Below, one piece after another: positions 59,128-64,000 of a DNA stretch of 64,000 nt. Position 1 is the stretch's first letter. Every line of letters starts with the position of its first letter. A program made the position numbers and the translations under genes. This DNA comes from DATDAH01 sp963823495 (GTDB taxonomy: Bacteria; Actinomycetota; Acidimicrobiia; Acidimicrobiales; DATDAH01), in contig CAWGLV010000001.1 in assembly GCA_963823495.1 (NCBI GenBank), positions 3,472,001 to 3,536,000 of the forward strand, given 5' to 3'. Under the pieces are notes generated by a model that worked only from the letters and a program-made list of their open reading frames with translations, was not told the DNA's origin and did no database searches.

Positions 59128-59150
59128 GGTGGTGGTGGTGGTGGTTGTGG
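59128..59150. repeat. GGT trinucleotide repeat before TetR start
   Basis: A run of GGT with one TGT interruption lies directly before the TetR ATG (as ACC on the coding strand). It would code for a threonine tract if translation began further upstream. Simple repeats like this can slip and change length. Confidence 0.6.
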
Positions 59151-59253
59151 TGGCGCGGGTCTCCGGGCTCGACCGAACCCTACGGGGCACCGCCGAGCGC
59201 TGAGGACCGACGCCGGCCTCAGGTGCCCCTGGCCGCGAAGATGGCTTCACGCC

Positions 59254-59556
59254 GTGCACCTGGCGTTCACCGAGGAGCAGGACGAGCTGCGGTCGGCCAT
59301 CCGGTCGGTCCTGGTCAAGGAGTGCCCGGCCTCGCTGCCCCGCTCGATCGTCGAGGGCACGATGGCCAAGGCGGCCACCGGCGACTGCCAGCGCTTCGTC
59401 GCGGCCGAGGGGATCCAACTCCTGGGGGGCATCGCCTACACCTGGGAACAGGACCAGCACCTCTGGATCAAGCGGGCCATGACCGGTGACCTCCTGTTCG
59501 GCCGAGTGCGCGAACAGCGCGCCCGGTCGGCCGCGTTGCTCGCCCCCGACGGGTGA
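59254..59556 (+). pseudogene. Acyl-CoA dehydrogenase with large internal in-frame deletion
   Basis: A 100-residue frame in which the first third, MHLAFTEEQDELRSAIRSVL, is a normal acyl-CoA dehydrogenase N-terminus and the rest, GIQLLGGIAYTWEQDQHLWI plus KRAMTGDLLFGRV, is the normal C-terminus. About 200-250 middle residues that hold the flavin and substrate sites are gone, with the join near SIVEGTMAKAATGDC (about residue 35-45). No active enzyme is possible. GTG 59254 keeps the family start. It may still be transcribed, as it lies divergent from the TetR gene. Confidence 0.8.
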
Positions 59557-59607
59557 CCGCGCCCGGGCGCAGCTGACCGACGACCGCGCGATCGACCGCA
59601 CGCGGGG

Positions 59608-60099
59608 TCAGACCTCCGGACCGCTCGGGTCGGTCGAGGATCCGTCGGGCAGCAGCGGGGCTCGGCGAAGGACGAGCATGGAGCTGAAGTCGCCGGCCGC
59701 GATGATCCTGTCGGACTCGTCGAGGACCCTCGTCTCGACCACGATCAGCATCCGACCGGCCCGCACCACCCTCGCCTCGGCCCGCACCGAGTCGCCGCCG
59801 CCGGGGCGGCCCAGGTAGCGGATGTGGAGGTCGGCGGTCACGAGACTGTGGGTCTCGAAGTCGAAGGGGTTGGCCCGGCTGGCGGCCAGCGCCGAGGTGA
59901 CATCGATGAGCGTCGCCAGGGCCCCACCGTGGAGGTTTCCGGTGCCGCCGAAGGCGTCCGGGGCGATGGGCATCTCGAGGATGGCGACCTCGGCGTCGAG
60001 GCGCACGGCGCGGAAGCCGAGGAATCGGTGGAGCGGTGAGAGCTGGAGGCGCTCGGTGACCTCGGCGGCGTCGAAGGAACCAGGCTGCGGGTCGTTCAC
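59608..60099 (-). CDS. PaaI-type acyl-CoA thioesterase (hotdog fold)
   Basis: A 163-residue hotdog-fold thioesterase. The PaaI-type signature is NLHGGALATLIDVTSALAAS (about residues 55-74), where His and the Asp of LIDV form the active site. The strands SLVTADLHIRYLGRP and VETRVLDESDRIIAAGDFSS (core RIIAAGDF) follow. It would hydrolyse aryl- or acyl-CoA esters to free CoA, for instance to relieve stalled intermediates. It begins 25 bases after the P450 gene on the same strand, so both are likely one operon under the palindrome at 61387. Confidence 0.88.
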   Translation of the reverse strand: MNDPQPGSFDAAEVTERLQLSPLHRFLGFRAVRLDAEVAILEMPIAPDAFGGTGNLHGGALATLIDVTSALAASRANPFDFETHSLVTADLHIRYLGRPGGGDSVRAEARVVRAGRMLIVVETRVLDESDRIIAAGDFSSMLVLRRAPLLPDGSSTDPSGPEV

Positions 60100-60124
60100 C
60101 CGCCCAGCCTGCCCGATCGCCGGG

Positions 60125-61366
60125 TCAGCCGAAGACGACAGGCAGGGCGGGCGGGGCCCGGAAGATCATGCCGGTGATGTAGGGGGGCTCGGCGTCGGGG
60201 TCGACACGGAGGTCGGGCAAGCGGTCGAGGACGGCGTTCATGACGACCATCGTCTCCATGCGGGCCAGGTGGATCCCGAGGCACATGTGCACCCCGCTGG
60301 CGAAGGCGATGTGAGGGGTCTGGGGCCGGAAGATGTCGAAGGACTCGGGGTCCTCCCAGCGGGACTCGTCGTGGTTGGCCGCCCCGATGTTGACCACCAC
60401 CGTGTCGCCGACGCGCAGGGTCTTTTCGGCCAGCTCCACGTCCTGGGCCGCGGTGCGCATGATCGTCAGCAGCGGTGGCTCCCAGCGAAGCGCCTCCTCG
60501 ATGGCCTGGGGCAGCAGCGACCGGTCGTCTCGGACGGCGGCCAACTGGTCCGGGTGGGTGAGCAGGCCGAACAGCAGGTTGCTCGAGGACCGGTAGGTGG
60601 TCTCGGCCCCGGCCGAGAGCAGGAGGCGGAGGAAGGCGATGATCTCGTCGTCGGTGAGCTGCTGGCCCTCGAGCTCGGCGCCGGCCAACACGCTGATCAG
60701 GTCCTGGGCCGGGGCGGCCCGGCGCTCGGCGATGATCATCGAGAAGTACTCGTGCAGGGCCGCGGACGCGGCCAGCGCCCGGTCCATGTCGACATGCACG
60801 CTGATGAGCTCGGTGGCCAGGCGGTGGAAGCGGGCCCGGTCGTCCTCGGGCAGCACCAGCTGGTCGGCGATCACGTCGAAGGGAAACGGAAAGGTCAGCT
60901 GACGCACCAGGTCGGCGCGTCCGTCCTCGACGAAGTCGTCGATCAGGGCGTTCACCGCCGGGCCGATGACGTCGGACTCCCAGCGCTCCATCGCCTTGCG
61001 GGTGAAGGCCTGCTGGATCAGGCCCCGGTAGGTGTGGTGCTCGGGCTCGTCCATCTCCAGGATCGAGTGGCCGAAGACCGCCCCCATGACGTCCTCGTAG
61101 CCCTTGGAGGAGAACCCCTCGCCGTCCCTCAGGACCGCCTGCACCGTCTCGAAGGTGTTCACCGTCCAGACCGAGTTCTCGGGTTCCTCGCCCTCGGCCA
61201 GGCCGAACATCTCCCGCAGATCCATCTGGGCGACCGGTGTGTCGCGACGCAGGGCGACGAAGTCGGGATACGGGTTCTCGACCACCCCGGCACCGGCTGC
61301 CCGGTTGAACGCCTCGAACGGGTCGTACTCGTCGTCGGCCGTGGTGTCGAGATCGGTTGCGGTCAT
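60125..61366 (-). CDS. Cytochrome P450
   Basis: A 413-residue soluble P450. It has I-helix LLLSAGAETTYRSSS (about residues 242-256), ExxR in EEALRWEPP, and the heme loop FASGVHMCLGIHLAR (Cys near 356). The N-terminus has no membrane anchor, and the HTYRGLIQQAFT block (C-helix) is standard. It hydroxylates a hydrophobic substrate. It is not clearly CYP125 or CYP142, which start sterol side-chain oxidation in mycobacteria. ATG 61366 has GGGAGA 6 bases upstream and is preferred to TTG 61387, which lies in the palindrome. The thioesterase gene follows in the same operon. Confidence 0.93.
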   Translation of the reverse strand: MTATDLDTTADDEYDPFEAFNRAAGAGVVENPYPDFVALRRDTPVAQMDLREMFGLAEGEEPENSVWTVNTFETVQAVLRDGEGFSSKGYEDVMGAVFGHSILEMDEPEHHTYRGLIQQAFTRKAMERWESDVIGPAVNALIDDFVEDGRADLVRQLTFPFPFDVIADQLVLPEDDRARFHRLATELISVHVDMDRALAASAALHEYFSMIIAERRAAPAQDLISVLAGAELEGQQLTDDEIIAFLRLLLSAGAETTYRSSSNLLFGLLTHPDQLAAVRDDRSLLPQAIEEALRWEPPLLTIMRTAAQDVELAEKTLRVGDTVVVNIGAANHDESRWEDPESFDIFRPQTPHIAFASGVHMCLGIHLARMETMVVMNAVLDRLPDLRVDPDAEPPYITGMIFRAPPALPVVFG

Positions 61367-61386
61367 GGCCTTCTCCCGGTCGGTCA

Positions 61387-61406
61387 ACCTGACACGCGTG
61401 TCAGGT
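61387..61406. promoter_or_regulatory. Perfect 20-bp palindrome upstream of P450 gene (probable operator)
   Basis: ACCTGACACGCGTGTCAGGT reads the same on both strands. It lies 21 bases before the P450 start. Such 20-bp even palindromes are typical of TetR-type operators. It contains CTGAC-N6-GTCAG, shared with the site at 43592 and, with a shorter spacer, 18497. Possible binders are the regulators at 58534 and 62594. Confidence 0.65.
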
Positions 61407-61451
61407 AGACGAGGCTAACCATGCGAGCTCTGACACCCATGGGCCCGTGGG

Positions 61452-62420
61452 TCAGATCTGCATGAACACGCGCGGGGCATCCGGGTCGCGGTCGCCGGCG
61501 ACACAGACGAAGGCCACCCGCTCGTCGACGGAACGGTCCCCTCGCTTGCGGGACCAGAACTCGAACAGGCTGCTGTCCCCGGCGCGGGCCACGACGATGT
61601 CCTCGACGGGCTGGAACACCAGACGCACGTCCTCGGACAGCGGCGAGGCCTTCACCAGGTCCTGGCAGGCCTCGTAGACGGCGTCGACATCGACCTCGTC
61701 GATCACCTCGGTCGTTTCCGGTGCGAGGGCCGTCGTCGGCGACGCCACCTCGGGGCTCACCGTCGTCGGGGTCACTTCGGGCCGGGCAGGCTCGTCACCC
61801 GGGCCCGCCACGGTGACGGCGACCATGCCTCCGAGGGCGACGAGGAGAGCGAGGGCGAGGACGACGGTTCGGCGGCGACGATGCGGCGGCGCGGGCTCCT
61901 CCTCCTCGGCGACGACCGGGTCCTCCACGGCGGCAACCGGGTCCTGCTCGACGACGACCTGGTCCTCCACGGCGGTCGCGATCGCGGCGGTGTCAGCGGC
62001 GACCGCCCCCTCCGTGACGGAGGGGGCGAGCGCCTCGGGCCCGCCCGTGACCAGCAGCGACTCCGGCCGGGCCCGCCTCGGAACCCCAGCCACGGGCGTC
62101 CGAGCATCGGGGGCGCCAGGCGACGGCGTCGACGACGATGGTCCCGGCTCGACGACGATCGGTGAGGCCGAGGAGGTGGTGCGGGTCAGGACCCGGTTCG
62201 TCCACGTTTCGCCGTCCCAGTACCGACGGCGGGTGTCGTCGGCCGGGTCCGAATACCACCCGGCCGGGGGGTGTTGGGTTGACGGCGCCACGACCGCCTC
62301 GGGCGGTCCGCTGCCTTCGCCGCTCGCGACGAGAGCGGTCCACTCGTCGCCGTCCCAGAAGCGGCGGACCCGCGGGTCCTCCGGATCGTCATACCAACCT
62401 GCGGGTTGGTCGGTGCTCAC
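61452..62420 (-). CDS. DUF2510 protein with single transmembrane helix
   Basis: A 322-residue protein with two DUF2510 repeats near the N-terminus: PAGWYDDPEDPRVRRFWDGD (about residues 6-25) and PAGWYSDPADDTRRRYWDGE (about 53-72). A long low-complexity acidic and proline-rich linker follows, then a basic stop RRRRTVV and one membrane helix (about 186-206), a threonine-rich segment and an extracytoplasmic domain of about 90 residues with two cysteines (YEACQDLV and AFVCVAGD). The topology is cytoplasmic DUF2510 and external C-terminus. AAGGAG is 6 bases before GTG 62420, which starts directly before the first repeat. Function unknown. Confidence 0.85.
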   Translation of the reverse strand: MSTDQPAGWYDDPEDPRVRRFWDGDEWTALVASGEGSGPPEAVVAPSTQHPPAGWYSDPADDTRRRYWDGETWTNRVLTRTTSSASPIVVEPGPSSSTPSPGAPDARTPVAGVPRRARPESLLVTGGPEALAPSVTEGAVAADTAAIATAVEDQVVVEQDPVAAVEDPVVAEEEEPAPPHRRRRTVVLALALLVALGGMVAVTVAGPGDEPARPEVTPTTVSPEVASPTTALAPETTEVIDEVDVDAVYEACQDLVKASPLSEDVRLVFQPVEDIVVARAGDSSLFEFWSRKRGDRSVDERVAFVCVAGDRDPDAPRVFMQI

Positions 62421-62593
62421 CCTGCTCTCCTTGCATCGCCCTGCAGTCCCTTGCCTGTCGGCCCGAAATCGGTCGCCGTGAGCCATGGGGCACCGAGGGG
62501 GCGAGCGTCGACCGCCGCTGGGACCTCCGCATGACGGGTGCGGGCCAGAAGCCCGGTCCGTCCCGCCTCTTCAGAGTGGTCCCGGGGTCACGT

Positions 62594-63196
62594 TCACCGG
62601 TCGCTCTTCCCGGAGATCGGTTCGCCCATCAGGACGGGCACGACGAAGGACTCGACCATGGCTCGCTCCTCCTGCTCATTCGCCCCCGGCATGGCCAGCA
62701 GGGACACGATCGAGCGCAGGAGCCACGCGCCCCGCCGAGCCACCTCGGTCGGGGAATGCCGGCCGGGGTCGACTTCGCCGATCAACGCCGAAGCCATGGA
62801 GGCGAGGATGTCGGAGTCCTGGCTCAGGGCCAGTGGCACCGCGATGTTCTCCGGTTCGAACCAGATCGCGAGCAGCGGGTCGGCGCGCACCGCTCCCACA
62901 CCGGCCAGGATCCGGTCGGCCACGACGTCCTCGGAGCGAGCATCGCCCCGCTCGCGGAGAGCCGCCAACCCGGCCGCGATCCTCGAGGTCGCCCGGTGCA
63001 CGAACGCCAGGTGGAGGGCGTGCTGGTTCGGGAAGTAGCGGTAGAGCGTCGCCCGCGAGCAGCCCGCGGCCCGGCTGATCTCGACCATGGTCGCCCGCGC
63101 CACGCCCACCTCGGCGAAGATCTGCCCGGCGGCGTCGAGAAGGTCGTCCACCGCCACGGCCTCGCTCCGGTGCCGCTGCCATCCCTTACTGGACAC
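62594..63196 (-). CDS. TetR family transcriptional regulator
   Basis: A 200-residue regulator. The DNA-binding domain is ATMVEISRAAGCSRATLYRY (about residues 36-55), preceded by LLDAAGQIFAEVGVAR and followed by FPNQHALHLAFVHR. The C-terminal domain is helical, ending SFVVPVLMGEPISG. GTG 63196 is inside an inverted repeat (63192-63211), and CATACT lies 7 bases before it, so the operator covers the promoter and the start codon. It therefore probably represses its own synthesis and that of the divergent enoyl-CoA hydratase. Confidence 0.9.
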   Translation of the reverse strand: MSSKGWQRHRSEAVAVDDLLDAAGQIFAEVGVARATMVEISRAAGCSRATLYRYFPNQHALHLAFVHRATSRIAAGLAALRERGDARSEDVVADRILAGVGAVRADPLLAIWFEPENIAVPLALSQDSDILASMASALIGEVDPGRHSPTEVARRGAWLLRSIVSLLAMPGANEQEERAMVESFVVPVLMGEPISGKSDR

Positions 63197-63211
63197 ATTG
63201 GCTAGTATGTC
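63192..63211. promoter_or_regulatory. Imperfect 20-bp inverted repeat, probable TetR operator
   Basis: GACACATTGGCTAGTATGTC pairs at 14 of 20 positions about its centre, with perfect GACA/TGTC ends. It lies in the 22-base gap between divergent start codons 63196 and 63219, covering both promoters. It is the natural operator of the TetR protein encoded beside it. Confidence 0.55.
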
Positions 63212-63218
63212 TTGTTCT

Positions 63219-64000
63219 ATGACGGACGCCTCGGGCCTGGTGCTGGTCGACAAGCCGCGACCGCACACCGCGGTCATCACGCTCAACCGACCGGAGCGCA
63301 TGAACTCGATGGCCTTCGAGCTCATGGTCCCGCTGCACGAGGCCTTCCTCCGGGTGGCCGAGGACAACGACACGACGTGTGTCGTGCTCACCGGCACCGG
63401 TCGGGGCTTCTGTTCCGGCGCGGACACCCAGGACTCCGAGCCGCCGCCGAACATCGAAGGCCTCGGACTCAGCCAGATCGCCACGCGGGCGATGTCGGTC
63501 CTCGCGGACCTGGTCCCGGCCATGCAGCGCATGCCCCAGCCGGTGATCTGCGCGATCAACGGTGCGGCCATCGGCGGTGGCCTGTGCCTCACCCTCGGCG
63601 CCGACATCCGCATCGCCGGCGAGTCCGCCTACTTCCGCGCGGCCGGCATCAACAACGGCCTGACCGCGACCGAGCTCGGTCTCAGCTTCCTGCTGCCCCG
63701 GGCCATCGGCTCGTCGCGGGCGTTCGAGATCATGCTCTCCGGCCGCGACGTCGACGCCCACGAGGCCGCGTCGATGGGACTCGTGTCCCGGGTGGTGGCC
63801 GACGGCGACCTCCTCGATGACGCGCTCGACCTCGCCGACCAGATCAACGGCTGGAGCACCCAGGGCGTCGCCCTGACCAAGCGCACCATGTGGGCCGGGC
63901 TCGAGACCTCCAGCCTGCGGGCGGCCATCGAGATGGAGACCCACACCCAGCTCTTCGTGCGGCTGACCACGAAGAACTTCGAGGAGGCCGTGCGGGCGAG
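63219..64000 (+). CDS. Enoyl-CoA hydratase/isomerase family protein (cut by window edge)
   Basis: The first 260 residues of a crotonase-fold enzyme. Oxyanion-hole blocks are GTGRGFCSGADTQD (about residues 63-76) and NGAAIGGGLCLTLGADIRIA (about 112-131). The catalytic glutamate sits in NNGLTATELGLSFLLPRAIG (about 145-164), and SGRDVDAHEAASMGLVSRVV is the usual last motif. The frame is open to the window end, near the normal C-terminus. The divergent TetR gene and shared operator suggest induction by an acyl-CoA substrate. Confidence 0.9.
   Translation, partial: MTDASGLVLVDKPRPHTAVITLNRPERMNSMAFELMVPLHEAFLRVAEDNDTTCVVLTGTGRGFCSGADTQDSEPPPNIEGLGLSQIATRAMSVLADLVPAMQRMPQPVICAINGAAIGGGLCLTLGADIRIAGESAYFRAAGINNGLTATELGLSFLLPRAIGSSRAFEIMLSGRDVDAHEAASMGLVSRVVADGDLLDDALDLADQINGWSTQGVALTKRTMWAGLETSSLRAAIEMETHTQLFVRLTTKNFEEAVRA

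Noticed and set aside
63205..63218. Third KstR-type site near the TetR/hydratase promoter (TATGTCTTGTTCTA)
   Set aside because: Only the GTT half matches. The AAC half is GTC, so two of the fixed bases are wrong.
1..64000. tRNA, rRNA, riboswitch, insertion sequence or phage genes
   Set aside because: None were recognised: no transposase-, integrase- or phage-like proteins, and no cloverleaf or ribosomal motifs found by eye. Short RNAs could be missed without a covariance search.

Overview
This 64 kb window is high-GC DNA packed with genes on both strands. No gap without a gene exceeds about 260 bases, and I recognise no rRNA, tRNA, insertion sequence or CRISPR array. Gene content suggests an actinobacterium outside the mycobacteria, most likely of the class Acidimicrobiia (inference): very many acyl-CoA dehydrogenases, type III CoA-transferases, SDRs and thiolases, DUF2510 and DUF385 proteins, and many apparently leaderless genes with a TAnnnT -10 box 5-9 bases before the start codon.

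The main theme is CoA-dependent breakdown of large lipophilic substrates, with a clear steroid side-chain signature. A FadA5-like thiolase (1040-2203), a FadE26-like acyl-CoA dehydrogenase (7826-9001), a FadD17-like ligase (13689-15329) and a ChsB1/Hsd4B-like SDR (18579-19461) all resemble mycobacterial cholesterol side-chain enzymes. Two intergenic sites (2239-2252, 12435-12448) match the published KstR operator TnnAACnnGTTnnA at every fixed position. No ring-degradation genes and no kstR gene are present, so the regulon must be dispersed.

Layout. 1-0.9 kb: end of an ABC exporter locus. 1-9 kb: FadA5, acyltransferase, DUF1295 membrane protein, enoyl-CoA hydratase, kinase-like phosphotransferase, lipoprotein, FadE26-like. 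9-20 kb: SDRs, metallo-hydrolase, SnoaL-like protein, luciferase-like oxidoreductase, FadD17, SIS-like and MerB-like proteins, pyrophosphatase, UbiA prenyltransferase, ChsB1-like SDR. 20-29 kb: ArsR-SRPBCC/YCII pair, a fused CoA-transferase with an Ltp2-like protein and DUF35 partner, GH3 enzyme, hydratase, second fused CoA-transferase. 29-41 kb: phosphatase, SDRs, alcohol dehydrogenase, a zinc-ribbon/aldo-keto reductase fusion, acyl-CoA ligase, a head-to-head acyl-CoA dehydrogenase pair, single CoA-transferase, degenerate DUF35 plus SCP-x thiolase. 41-51 kb: transporter, methyltransferase, a second head-to-head dehydrogenase pair, RsgA, deazaflavin reductase, FtsX-type permease, hydrolase, thiolase. 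51-64 kb: ADP-forming CoA ligase, amidohydrolase, third fused CoA-transferase, lipoprotein, phosphotransferase, TetR, a deleted dehydrogenase remnant, thioesterase, P450, DUF2510 protein, TetR and enoyl-CoA hydratase.

The ligases and CoA-transferases would activate acids, the dehydrogenases, hydratases and SDRs would run the oxidation cycles, and thiolases or Ltp-type lyases would release the products. Notable oddities are three fused CoA-transferases whose N-terminal halves all lack the catalytic aspartate, a 43-bp four-copy repeat that multiplies a divergent promoter and start codon, a 63-bp tandem duplication over a gene junction, and three genes each broken by a single apparent frameshift.
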